Part shown: in pieces, positions 25,704-34,049 of the stretch | Numbering within the stretch: position 1 is the first letter of the stretch | Layout: every line of letters starts with the position of its first letter | Assembly (NCBI GenBank): GCA_034665305.1 | Contig: JAXDFZ010000024.1 | Span: 471,939 to 535,938, forward strand | Direction: 5' to 3' | Origin: DASXRU01 sp034665305 | GTDB taxonomy: Bacteria > Acidobacteriota > Blastocatellia > Pyrinomonadales > Pyrinomonadaceae | Length of the DNA stretch: 64,000 bases | Made by a program: the position numbers and the translations under genes | The notes under the pieces: model-generated | The model's database searches: none | What the model was told of the DNA's origin: nothing | The model's input: only the letters and a program-made list of their open reading frames with translations

Positions 25704-25735
25704 CAACCTAGCCTCTAGTCTCTAAGTCTCCAGCC
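25648..25735. repeat. Inverted repeat R3, copy 2, spanning the ABC ATPase start
   Basis: CAGAGGCTGGAGACTAGAGG-type left arm (25648-25680) is coding, within the ATPase N-terminus. The right arm CCTAGCCTCTAGTCTCTAAG plus TCTCCAGCC (25707-25735) is upstream of the ATG and reaches to the stop codon of the transaldolase gene. Confidence 0.75.
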
Positions 25736-25736
25736 A

Positions 25737-26390
25737 TTAGGCCTTCGCTGCTCGCTTATTCCAGTCAGCCAGAAATTGATCCTGACCCTTGTCGGTGAGC
25801 GGGTGGTGCAACATTTGCTCCAAAACTTTATACGGCATGGTGCCAATGTGAGAGCCCATGCGCGCCGCCTCAATCACGTGAATCGGATGGCGCAGGCTGG
25901 CGGCCAGCACTTCAGTCTTCCACGAATAGTTGCGATAGATTTCCACGATCTCCGAAAGCAGTTCCAAACCGTTCTGCCCAATATCATCCAGACGACCAAG
26001 GAAAGGGCTGATGAAAGATGCCCCGGCCTTTGCCGCGAGGATCGCCTGCGCAGCTGAAAAGCAGAGAGTCACATTCACACTGATGCCTTCGTCATTCAGG
26101 ATGCGCGTCGCTTCTAATCCCGCCTGCGTCAACGGACATTTGATTACTACGTTGGGCGCAATCTTTACGTACTCGCGGCCCTGGCGCAGCATCTCGTCCT
26201 TGTCGGCGGTCGTGACTTCGGCCGAAACGGGGCCGGAAACAATCTTACAAATCTCGGCAATGTGCTGTTTGAAATCGACGTTGCCTTCTTTGCTGATCAG
26301 CGTCGGATTGGTGGTTACGCCGTCGGCAAGTCCGAGCGCTGCGGCCTTGCGAATCTCATCCAGATTCGCGGTATCGAGAAAGAACTTCAT
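25737..26390 (-). CDS. fsa: Transaldolase/fructose-6-phosphate aldolase
   Basis: The protein has 217 residues, the size of the small TalC/FSA subfamily. MKFFLDTANLDEIRKA, GVTTNPTLISKEG, VIKCPLTQAGLEA (Schiff-base Lys) and ISPFLGRLDDIG are diagnostic. It transfers or releases dihydroxyacetone units from sugar phosphates. Transaldolase and FSA activity cannot be told apart reliably from sequence alone. GGAGG lies 7 bases before the ATG. Confidence 0.9.
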   Translation of the reverse strand: MKFFLDTANLDEIRKAAALGLADGVTTNPTLISKEGNVDFKQHIAEICKIVSGPVSAEVTTADKDEMLRQGREYVKIAPNVVIKCPLTQAGLEATRILNDEGISVNVTLCFSAAQAILAAKAGASFISPFLGRLDDIGQNGLELLSEIVEIYRNYSWKTEVLAASLRHPIHVIEAARMGSHIGTMPYKVLEQMLHHPLTDKGQDQFLADWNKRAAKA

Positions 26391-26462
26391 TGAGAGCCTC
26401 CGAGATTTATTGGTGCGGACAATATAAGCGAAACGGAAGAGGATTGACAGCGAGCGGTCGGG

Positions 26463-27248
26463 CTACTGCCCCGCTTTGACGTCATTTCGGAGCGCGCCTA
26501 ATCCTTCGACTTCAACTTCGACCAAATCGCCATCGTGTAAGGAGGAGACGCCTGCCGGCGTGCCGGTCGAAATCAAATCGCCCGGATAGAGCGTCATGAT
26601 GCGAGAGATGTAGCGAATCAAATAATCTACCGGGAACGCCATCGCTGAGGTGCGGCCCTGTTGGCGAACTTCACCATTCACCCTGGTGGTTACTCGCAGG
26701 TCGAGGGGATCGATGTCCGTTTCGATAAAAGGACCAACCGGGCAAAACGTATCAAACGATTTCGCGCGCGTGAATTGAACGTCCTTGCGCTGCAGGTCGC
26801 GGGCTGTCACATCGTTGACACAGGTGTAGCCCAGCACGTAGCTCAGCGCGTCTTCATCGTCACGAATCTGTCGGGCAGTACGCGCCATGACAATTCCCAA
26901 TTCGCCCTCGTGCTCAACTTGCGAAGACTGCGCCGGCAAAACAATTGTTTCGCCGGAACCAATGACTGCCGAGGGCGCTTTCAGGAAGAGCAACGGTTCG
27001 GGCGGCATAGGGTTTCCCAACTCCGCCGCGTGATCCTTGTAATTGCGGCCTACGCAAACAATTTTTGACGGGGCAACGGGAGCGACAATTTGAACTTCCG
27101 TCAGCGCAATTGCGGCGTCCGTGACGGTTGGGGAAAAGTTTGCGAGTGCAACGCTGTCCTTTAGCGGAAGGATTTCATCGTCGACGATTATTCCGTAGTG
27201 TCCGTTTGGATGGTTGGAAGTAATGAAGCGGCAGATGCGCATAAACAT
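26463..27248 (-). CDS. Fumarylacetoacetate hydrolase (FAH) family protein
   Basis: The protein has 261 residues from ATG 27248; ATG 27242 (MRICRF) is an equally good start. The family core is clear: IVCVGRNYKDHAAELGN, PLLFLKAPSAVIGSGE, QVEHEGELGIVM, GYTCVNDVTARDLQ, KSFDTFCPVGPFI and DLISTGTPAGV. It probably hydrolyses or decarboxylates an acylpyruvate or 2-hydroxyhepta-dienedioate. The frame stays open to 27368, but those extra residues are encoded by repeat R6 and are not conserved. Confidence 0.88.
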   Translation of the reverse strand: MFMRICRFITSNHPNGHYGIIVDDEILPLKDSVALANFSPTVTDAAIALTEVQIVAPVAPSKIVCVGRNYKDHAAELGNPMPPEPLLFLKAPSAVIGSGETIVLPAQSSQVEHEGELGIVMARTARQIRDDEDALSYVLGYTCVNDVTARDLQRKDVQFTRAKSFDTFCPVGPFIETDIDPLDLRVTTRVNGEVRQQGRTSAMAFPVDYLIRYISRIMTLYPGDLISTGTPAGVSSLHDGDLVEVEVEGLGALRNDVKAGQ

Positions 27249-27254
27249 TTTGTC

Positions 27255-27410
27255 GGGGCGGCACTCCGTGGCCGCCCCGTTCCTCGCGATTGCGGAGTGT
27301 GGATTTCGGATTGCGGATTGAAGAAGAAGAGGCGGATTTCTTCTAATCTGAAATCCGAAAACCCGCAACCCGCAATCGCAAAGGGGGCGGCCACGGAGTG
27401 CCGCCCCTAC
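27255..27410. repeat. Nested inverted repeat: R4 enclosing R6
   Basis: The outer arms are GGGGCGGCACTCCGTGGCCG plus CCCC (27255-27283) and its reverse complement (27382-27410). The inner arms are ATTGCGGAGTGTGGATTTCG plus GATTGCGG (27285-27320) and CCGAAAACCCGCAACCCGCA plus ATCGC (to 27380). R4 also occurs at 33906 and 41134, R6 at 12190. Confidence 0.8.
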
Positions 27411-27417
27411 AATTTAA

Positions 27418-28596
27418 CTAGGGAACCGTCTCGGAAACTACTTCTGACGGCGCGCTGACATTTCCGGCGTTATCCACGGCGGTCAGATAATAGTAATACT
27501 TCTTACCAGCTTCGACGTTCTCGTCCTGGAACGTGGTCCGCGTCAAAAGCGTCTTCGTCAGTTTTATCCACAGCTCTTTCGCGAGGGCTGCCTCCGTTGA
27601 TCGGTAAATGTTGTATCCCGCGACGTCGGGTTCGGGATTTGCCGGAAAGAATAGCGACAGCCGGCCCGGCGCTGCGGCAACGGTTATTGACGTGGGCGCC
27701 GTCGGTGCGTAAACGTCCAGCGGTGCCAGCTCGATGCTGTTGGAATTGAGACTCTCAACCTGCGCCCCTTCGGTACCCAGCGACACTGAGCGCACAACGT
27801 ATGTGTAGCGCTCACCGAAATTGAAATTCTTGTCCTGATACTGCGTTCCGGGAATTACCGAAGAGTTTATCGGTGTCTGGCCCGGTTCGGTCTGCGATCC
27901 GGTGATCCGATAGATGTTGTAACCGAGAAGATTTACGGGGGTAGAACCGTCGATGTTCGCGGCCGGCGGGCTCCACGAAATTGTGACTGCGCTCTCAGAA
28001 AGCTCTTTGCCGGATTTGATAATCGTTGGCGGTAAAGCGATACGAGCAGCGGGTTCAACCAGCAGAAAGTTTGAGAACGCGGCGCGCTGGCCGGAAGCGT
28101 TCACGTACCGAACGGCGTAACGCAAACGCGTCGGCTGGCCGGCCAATTCGAGCGTGTCGGTATAAGTAACTTCATCGCCGGCCTTCTGAAGTTGTTCGAA
28201 AGTCACTGAGCCGATCAATGTCGAGCGCGCGCCGAATTCCTCTTCAGTCAAAGGCAGCGGCGCAGTCGGCTTCTCCGCCAGGCGATACACGTCGATGCGG
28301 CGAATGCTTTGCACGCTGCTGTCTCCGGCGTTACGTCGCAGCGCCGGCCAGCTCAGGATTACCTGGTTTCCTCTCTGCGCGCCGGAAAGCAATTCCGTGC
28401 GCTGTGGAATGTGTTCCACCGGTGGCAGCGGCGGTCTGCGTTTGCCGCAGTTCAGTGAGCAGACGGCAGTCAGCAGGAGGCAGGAGGCAAGAAAAACGGC
28501 GCGCCCCGTTGCCAATGACGACCGGCGCGCGGGCGCCTGAGGACCGTTATGGTTTGGCTGCCCACCGCCCACTGCCCACTGCCCACTTTTCTTCAT
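27418..28596 (-). CDS. Fibronectin type III domain lipoprotein
   Basis: The protein has 392 residues. A hydrophobic stretch ending in SCLLLTAVCSLNCGKRRPP looks like a lipoprotein signal with a lipobox cysteine. Two or three Fn3-like domains follow (LSWPALRRNAGDSSVQSIRR, ISWSPPAANIDGSTPVNLLG, YNIYRSTEAALAKELW, YYYYLTAVDNAGNVSAPSE). It is probably anchored in the envelope; no enzyme domain is seen. ATG 28596 overlaps the hslU stop codon region (ATGA). The first 15 codons read through a short 7-base tandem repeat, so an internal TTG start nearer the signal peptide is possible. Confidence 0.8.
   Translation of the reverse strand: MKKSGQWAVGGGQPNHNGPQAPARRSSLATGRAVFLASCLLLTAVCSLNCGKRRPPLPPVEHIPQRTELLSGAQRGNQVILSWPALRRNAGDSSVQSIRRIDVYRLAEKPTAPLPLTEEEFGARSTLIGSVTFEQLQKAGDEVTYTDTLELAGQPTRLRYAVRYVNASGQRAAFSNFLLVEPAARIALPPTIIKSGKELSESAVTISWSPPAANIDGSTPVNLLGYNIYRITGSQTEPGQTPINSSVIPGTQYQDKNFNFGERYTYVVRSVSLGTEGAQVESLNSNSIELAPLDVYAPTAPTSITVAAAPGRLSLFFPANPEPDVAGYNIYRSTEAALAKELWIKLTKTLLTRTTFQDENVEAGKKYYYYLTAVDNAGNVSAPSEVVSETVP
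28561..28588. repeat. Short 7-base tandem repeat in the lipoprotein's 5' end
   Basis: Four consecutive 7-base units (CCCACCG, CCCACTG, CCCACTG, CCCACTT) lie just inside the annotated start of the Fn3 lipoprotein. The unit is not a multiple of three. Confidence 0.6.
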
Positions 28597-30029
28597 AAGA
28601 TATAACGGCTCAGATCCTGGTCCTTTACTGTCTCGGCCAGCATTTTATCGACGTACGCGGCGTCAATGGTTTGGTCTTTCGGTTCCAGGTCAGGGCCTTC
28701 GAAGCTGATTTCGTCGAGCAGCTTCTCCATTATTGTGTGCAGGCGGCGCGCGCCAATATCTTCCGTGTTCTGGTTAACCCGAGCCGCGAAGTTGGCGATC
28801 GAATCGATCGCCTCGGCATTGAAATCAAGATTCACGCCTTCCGTTTCCATCAACGCGCGATATTGTTTGATCAGTGCGTTCTTCGGCTCAGTCAGGATGC
28901 GTTTGAAGTCTTCGACCGTGAGGGATTCCAACTCCACGCGGATAGGGAAGCGTCCCTGCAGTTCCGGAATCAAGTCCGACGGTTTCGAAACGTGAAACGC
29001 GCCGGCGGCGATGAATAGAATGTGATCGGTACGGACCATCCCGTAGCGAGTGTTCACCGTGGTGCCTTCAACGATCGGCAGAATGTCACGCTGCACGCCC
29101 TCGCGGGAAACATCCGGACCATGTCCTGACTCACGTCCGGCAATCTTGTCCAACTCGTCGAGGAAAATAATCCCCGAAGACTCCACCCGCTCCAGGGCGG
29201 CGCGCGCGACCATGTCCATATCAATCAGGCGCTCTTCTTCTTCCTGCATCAGGTATTCCATTGCTTCGTCGATGCGCATCTTGCGGCGCTTCGAGCGACC
29301 CTGGAAGAGATTGCCGAGCATGTCCTTCATGTTGATGCCCATTTCTTCCACGCCCATGGGCCCTGCCAGTTCGATGGTGGGGAAACTCTTTTCGCGGACT
29401 TCGATCTCAACCAGGCGGTTCTCGAGTTTCCCGGCGCGCAGTTGCGTGCGCAGCTTTTCGCGGGTGCGGCCAAACTGATCGTCGTCGGAAACCGTAGCCG
29501 TACTCACTTCTTTAGTTTCAGGCTCCGCTTCCTCGGAATCAAAATCGAAGTAACTGGGAGAAGACGACTTGGGCGGCGGCAGCAGCAGATCGAGAATGCG
29601 CTCTTCGACATTCAACTCCGCCTTGTCGGCAATCTCTTCGATCTTTTCCTGGCGCGTCATCTCGACGGCGATTTCCGTCAGGTCGCGGATCATGCTTTCC
29701 ACGTCGCGGCCCACGTAACCAACCTCGGTAAACTTGGAGGCTTCGACTTTCATGAAAGGCGAATTCGACATGCGCGCCAGGCGTCTGGCGATTTCAGTTT
29801 TACCGACGCCGGTCGAACCAATCATGATTATGTTTTTGGGAATCACATCCGCGGCCAGATCGGGCGGGAGTTTCTGGCGCCGGACGCGGTTACGCAGGGC
29901 AATGGCAACCGCGCGTTTGGCGGCCCGCTGGCCGACGACATGCTTGTCCAATTCGGCCACGATCTGACGCGGCGTCATGTCGTCGAGACGGACTTCCTCT
30001 TCTGTTTCGCCGGAAAGGTAGATGACCAT
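28593..30029 (-). CDS. hslU: ATP-dependent protease ATPase subunit HslU
   Basis: The protein has 478 residues. MTPRQIVAELDKHVVGQ opens the AAA+ domain; Walker A is GSTGVGKTEIARRLA, Walker B is SGIIFLDELDKIAG, and the I-domain is the acidic central insertion. The end, VKDQDLSRYIL, is the HslV-docking tail of the family. It unfolds substrates for HslV in the cytoplasm. hslV lies 68 bases upstream on the same strand. Confidence 0.95.
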   Translation of the reverse strand: MVIYLSGETEEEVRLDDMTPRQIVAELDKHVVGQRAAKRAVAIALRNRVRRQKLPPDLAADVIPKNIIMIGSTGVGKTEIARRLARMSNSPFMKVEASKFTEVGYVGRDVESMIRDLTEIAVEMTRQEKIEEIADKAELNVEERILDLLLPPPKSSSPSYFDFDSEEAEPETKEVSTATVSDDDQFGRTREKLRTQLRAGKLENRLVEIEVREKSFPTIELAGPMGVEEMGINMKDMLGNLFQGRSKRRKMRIDEAMEYLMQEEEERLIDMDMVARAALERVESSGIIFLDELDKIAGRESGHGPDVSREGVQRDILPIVEGTTVNTRYGMVRTDHILFIAAGAFHVSKPSDLIPELQGRFPIRVELESLTVEDFKRILTEPKNALIKQYRALMETEGVNLDFNAEAIDSIANFAARVNQNTEDIGARRLHTIMEKLLDEISFEGPDLEPKDQTIDAAYVDKMLAETVKDQDLSRYIL

Positions 30030-30097
30030 GGCTAAGAATTACTGATGGGCGTCAGTGACAAGTCAGTGTGAAATTTTCAGCAGAGTTGGCCGCAGTA

Positions 30098-30655
30098 TCA
30101 CAGCTCTTCGACAACGATGTTGGTATTGCTATAGATACAAATCTCGCCGGCGATGCGCAGCGCGTTATGCGCTATTTCGCGTGCCGGCATCTGTGTATGT
30201 TCCATCAGCGCGCGGGCCGCAGCCAACGCATACGAACCGCCGGAACCAATCGCCAACACGCCGTCGTCGGGTGAAATCACATCGCCATTGCCGGAAAGCA
30301 GGAACGAACTCTTTTCGTCGGCGACCACCAACAGGGCTTCCAGGTGTCGCAGGACTTTATCGGTGCGCCATTCTTTGCTTAACTCGATCGCCGCGCGCTC
30401 CAGATTTCCATGATATTGCTCAATCTTGCCTTCGAACCTGGTAAGCAGCGAAAACGCATCGCCGGTAGCTCCGGCAAACCCCGCCAGGATCCTGTCGTTG
30501 TAAAGCCGTCGCACTTTTTTTGCGTTGGCTTTCATCACGGTCTCGCCCAGCGTCACCTGTCCGTCGCCGGCCAGCGCCACGTGACCATCGCGGCGCACCA
30601 GCAGGACGGTGGTGCTGCGCACCTTTGGAGAATTATTTTGCGGCATGGACAACAC
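30098..30655 (-). CDS. hslV: ATP-dependent protease subunit HslV
   Basis: The protein has 185 residues. RSTTVLLVRRDGHVALAGDG holds the N-terminal threonine nucleophile (Thr after the Ser), so about 14 residues form a propeptide that is removed. GDGQVTLGETVMKANAKKVR and AIGSGGSYALAAARALM complete the proteasome-beta-like fold. It forms the proteolytic chamber of HslUV. Confidence 0.95.
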   Translation of the reverse strand: MLSMPQNNSPKVRSTTVLLVRRDGHVALAGDGQVTLGETVMKANAKKVRRLYNDRILAGFAGATGDAFSLLTRFEGKIEQYHGNLERAAIELSKEWRTDKVLRHLEALLVVADEKSSFLLSGNGDVISPDDGVLAIGSGGSYALAAARALMEHTQMPAREIAHNALRIAGEICIYSNTNIVVEEL

Positions 30656-31218
30656 GCACTATAGGAACTCGCGCGAACGTTAGTCAAGCGGGTGTGAGTC
30701 TGCGTTGGTACCACTCGACTTTTTCGTCATTGGGTCGTGCGCTTCGAATTAGCAGGGAACTTCGGAAGGCTCAAGGGACACCTGGCCGAAGCACCACGCG
30801 ATGAGTTCCGCGCGGTCTGAAACCGATTGGCCTTTGGGGCGATTCCACTCTATGGAACTCCCCATCGGTCAAAGTAAAACAATTACCCGCTTGTCTGACA
30901 GTAAATGATGTGGATATACTCCGCCCGCGCCGGAACGTCTTTCGCCTGGGGTTGCGACGGTACATCACCGTCTGCTCCCTCGTTGATCTCACGACTGAAT
31001 CTGTAGCTCAGGAACTTCACACTTCGCCGTGATTTCGAAATTCAGCAACAAGATTTTCCCGGTCCATTGCAGGCTCTGACAAAAGAAGAGCCGGCGGATA
31101 CTTCTTTCCTGCCGCCCTAATTGTCGCAAACCCGGCTGATGAGGGATCGCCTGCCTGGCCATCGGAAATAATCGTATAGCTTGCTACTAAAGCAACTCTC
31201 AATAAGAAGGAGAAACAT
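30656..31218. other. Gene-free 563-base stretch
   Basis: I find no convincing gene, RNA or repeat here. Open frames exist on both strands but none has a ribosome-binding site or a recognisable product. AGAAGGAG at the right end serves the next gene. It must contain the promoters of hslVU and of the hydrolase gene. Confidence 0.4.
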
Positions 31219-32946
31219 ATGCCCAAGGCTGATGACATTCGATGGTTCAAACAACAATTCCAAGACAAAATCAAAACGGCGGTGCAGGGCACGCCATTTA
31301 CGGTTGACATGCTGACGGCTATCGCCTGCCAGGAAACCGGATACATCTGGCAGACACTGCGCAAACGTAACCTTAACGCTGCCAGAATTCTGGAATTGTG
31401 CGTGGGCGACATCATCGACAGCAAACCAAATGGCAAAGGCCGAAAAGCCTTTCCGAAGAATAAAGCCCTGTTGATCGAGGAAGCGAACGGACCTGAAATG
31501 TTTGCCATAGCCCGCCAGGCGTTTGAGGACATGGCGCAGTACATCCAGGGTTATCAGCCTTATGTAAGTAACAAAAACAAATTCTGCCGGGGCTTCGGCG
31601 TCTTTCAATATGACTTGCAGCATTTTCTAAAGGACCCGCAGTACTTCCTGCAGAAGCGTTACGCAGACTTTGATGCCTCTTTGGAAAAATGCCTCGTGGA
31701 ACTCCGTGGCGCCTTGAAAGATTTGGGATTCCAAAATAGGCCGACTCTCACGGATCTGGAATTGGCATATGTCGCGATCGTTTACAATGCCGGTTTTAAG
31801 AATTTTAGGGCCAAGAACGGACTGAGGCAGGGGCATGAGGATGATGGTGTTTACTACGGGCAAGCCTTTTTTGATTTTTTGAAACTATCCAAGCAAACTC
31901 CCGTGGACGGGCTTGCTGTGACAATCTTGCCAGTGCCCGAGGCAGGTACCGCGCCGCTGCCATTACCTGAGCCCATTGAATCAACTGGGCGGTTGTACAA
32001 GGTAGTGGTCCACGAGAACCCACTGCGCTTACGTAGCGAGCCGAGGATTGACAAGAAAAACCCAACCGCTAACGTTATCGCCAGGCTCCCGGACGGTCAC
32101 ATCGTCCAAGCGGTAACAAACAAGAAAGTAAACGACTTCCTTGAGGTAGAAACCAGCCTTTCGGGTGCGCATCTGCGAGGTTTCGCCTTTACTGATTTTC
32201 TCAAGCCGGCGCCCGGAGTGGACGCAGTCCCGGTCTTGGTGCCGCAAGCCGAGCCTGCTGCCAGTGGCATTACAGCTGTTATCATGCCGCGCAAAGCGGG
32301 GACAGTTACCAGGCGCACCGGCCCTCCCAGTGCACAATCGCTCAATGAGTCAGGCCAACCCGGTAGAAAAGGAACTTCTCCCGCTGAGCTTCGCGATGAA
32401 CTTGCTGCCATTGGCGATTGGTTGGCTGTGGATAAGAAAGCGCACAAGCGTTATCAGCCGCAGCCCAAGTCGACCTTCTGCAACGTGTATGCGCACGACT
32501 ACTGTCACCTTGCCGGAGTTTATTTGCCGCGGGTTTGGTGGACGCCCGGAGCCATTGAAAGATTAGCGCAAGGACAAACCGTACCTCCTCATCTGGACGA
32601 CACCATTGAAGAGATACGTGCAAACGGTTTGTTTCGCTGGTTGCGCGATTTTGGGATGCGATTTGGCTGGAGACAGACCGGGAGCCTAAGCAGTCTACAG
32701 TTGGAAGTTAATCAAGGTGCGGTGGGCATCATCGTTGCCCGGCGGAAGGTTGACGGGCTCTCAGGGCACATAGTGGCAGTGGTGCCTGAAATGAATGATC
32801 ATCGTGCGCGACGGAACAATGCCGGCGACGTTATCGCTCCTTTGCAGAGCCAGGCAGGAAGAGGTAACTTCCGCTACGGCACCGGACAACTGAATTGGTG
32901 GAAGGGCATTCAGTTTGCCGACAGTGCATTCTGGCTACATTCCTAA
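31219..32946 (+). CDS. Leaderless multidomain peptidoglycan hydrolase (lysozyme-like, SH3, CHAP-like)
   Basis: The protein has 575 residues. The N-terminal 200 residues resemble a lysozyme/transglycosylase fold (MLTAIACQETGYIW with a candidate catalytic Glu, then CRGFGVFQYDLQHF). An SH3-like segment follows (YKVVVHENPLRLRSEPRI, NVIARLPDGHIVQAV). The C-terminal domain has STFCNVYAHDYCHLAGVYLP and LSGHIVAVVPE, the Cys/His pair of CHAP-type amidases or endopeptidases. There is no signal peptide, so export by holin, lysis or a contractile system would be needed. AAGGAG precedes the ATG. The domain calls are inferred from motifs. A functional relative is encoded at 53827. Confidence 0.7.
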   Translation: MPKADDIRWFKQQFQDKIKTAVQGTPFTVDMLTAIACQETGYIWQTLRKRNLNAARILELCVGDIIDSKPNGKGRKAFPKNKALLIEEANGPEMFAIARQAFEDMAQYIQGYQPYVSNKNKFCRGFGVFQYDLQHFLKDPQYFLQKRYADFDASLEKCLVELRGALKDLGFQNRPTLTDLELAYVAIVYNAGFKNFRAKNGLRQGHEDDGVYYGQAFFDFLKLSKQTPVDGLAVTILPVPEAGTAPLPLPEPIESTGRLYKVVVHENPLRLRSEPRIDKKNPTANVIARLPDGHIVQAVTNKKVNDFLEVETSLSGAHLRGFAFTDFLKPAPGVDAVPVLVPQAEPAASGITAVIMPRKAGTVTRRTGPPSAQSLNESGQPGRKGTSPAELRDELAAIGDWLAVDKKAHKRYQPQPKSTFCNVYAHDYCHLAGVYLPRVWWTPGAIERLAQGQTVPPHLDDTIEEIRANGLFRWLRDFGMRFGWRQTGSLSSLQLEVNQGAVGIIVARRKVDGLSGHIVAVVPEMNDHRARRNNAGDVIAPLQSQAGRGNFRYGTGQLNWWKGIQFADSAFWLHS

Positions 32947-33085
32947 GCGGCTAAACAAACTTCAGAGGGACCGGATGATGATCGAGGCATCGTCCAGGGA
33001 TTACTATGGTCTAAGGCGCACCCAGGATTGTTTTGGGCTATTATAAGGCGCGATCAATGATGAAGCCATGGCCCACTAAGAAGGT

Positions 33086-33862
33086 ATGAAGACGAAAAAA
33101 CCGGTTATCGGCATTACGATGCGCATTGAGCAGGCAACCCAGCGCTTCTATCTGGGGCGTGATTACAGCCAGGCAGTCGCCGCCGCCGGCGGAGTTCCTT
33201 TGCACATTGGCCTGATACCGGATTCTGATTACATCCACTCCTGTATGGAACAACTCGACGGAGTGCTTTTGCCGGGCAGCGATTCCGACGTCGATCCGCA
33301 ACGTTACGGTTGCGAGCCGCATCCGCAGCTGGGACCGGTGCAACCAGTAAAAGACGAGACGGATTTGTTGGTGTTGCATGAAATCGAAGCGCGCCGCTTG
33401 CCGCTGTTCGGGATCTGTTTCGGCATGCAGGTACTAAACGTTTCACGCGGTGGCACCTTGATTCAGGACATCGGCAGCCAGGTTCCCACTGCTATCAAAC
33501 ATGAACAGGGCGCGCCCCGCGATCGCCATTCACACAGTGTTCGTTTGCTTGACGGAAGCCTGGTCGCAGGATTGGCGAACAGCGACACGGCCCCCGTAAA
33601 CAGTCATCATCACCAGGCAGTCGAAACGGTGGGAAGGGAACTGGTAGCTACCGCCTGGTCATCTGACGGTCTGGTTGAAGCCGTAGAGGATCCGCGCGGT
33701 GATCGGTTCGTCCTCGCAGTGCAGTGGCATCCTGAAATCGGTTGGGAACGCGACGCTTTTGCGCAATCCTTGTTTGAACGCTTCATTGAGGAAGCACGAA
33801 CCTTTGCGGGACAACGATATGAAGCGGTCAGCTTCGTTGAGGCAGATTCGAAACGGCGCTGA
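33086..33862 (+). CDS. Class I glutamine amidotransferase, gamma-glutamyl-GABA hydrolase (PuuD) type
   Basis: The protein has 258 residues of the peptidase C26 family. The catalytic Cys is in FGICFGMQVLNV and the His-Glu pair in LAVQWHPE. GVLLPGSDSDVDPQRYG and VNSHHHQAVETVG are characteristic of PuuD-like hydrolases, which split gamma-glutamyl bonds. It stands alone; no putrescine-pathway genes are nearby. Confidence 0.85.
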   Translation: MKTKKPVIGITMRIEQATQRFYLGRDYSQAVAAAGGVPLHIGLIPDSDYIHSCMEQLDGVLLPGSDSDVDPQRYGCEPHPQLGPVQPVKDETDLLVLHEIEARRLPLFGICFGMQVLNVSRGGTLIQDIGSQVPTAIKHEQGAPRDRHSHSVRLLDGSLVAGLANSDTAPVNSHHHQAVETVGRELVATAWSSDGLVEAVEDPRGDRFVLAVQWHPEIGWERDAFAQSLFERFIEEARTFAGQRYEAVSFVEADSKRR

Positions 33863-33905
33863 CGTCAGTCGGCGCAGGTTCAAAGGTTTGATCCGAGCAG
33901 GAATC

Positions 33906-33975
33906 GTAGGGGCGTCCCTCCGTGGGCGCCCCATTTCAATGGACGAAGGGGGCACACCACGGAGGGACGCCCCTA
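33906..33975. repeat. Inverted repeat R4, copy 2
   Basis: GTAGGGGCGTCCCTCCGTGG plus GCGCCCC (33906-33932) pairs with AAGGGGGCACACCACGGAGG plus GACGCCCCTAC (33946-33975), a compact form without an inner element. It lies between the amidotransferase and SDR genes. Confidence 0.75.
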
Positions 33976-34049
33976 CAAATTGGGATTCCACTAATCGATT
34001 CCAGCAACTTTGCTTTAATTGAACCGCAGTTTATTCTCTCTGGCTTAAC

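Noticed and set aside
27249..27368. N-terminal extension of the FAH-family protein
   Set aside because: The 40 extra residues are translated from repeat R6 and precede the conserved start; a start at 27248 or 27242 fits the family.
30771..30992. Small gene on the minus strand in the 30.7-31.2 kb gap
   Set aside because: The product is Arg-rich without recognisable features and there is no ribosome-binding site.
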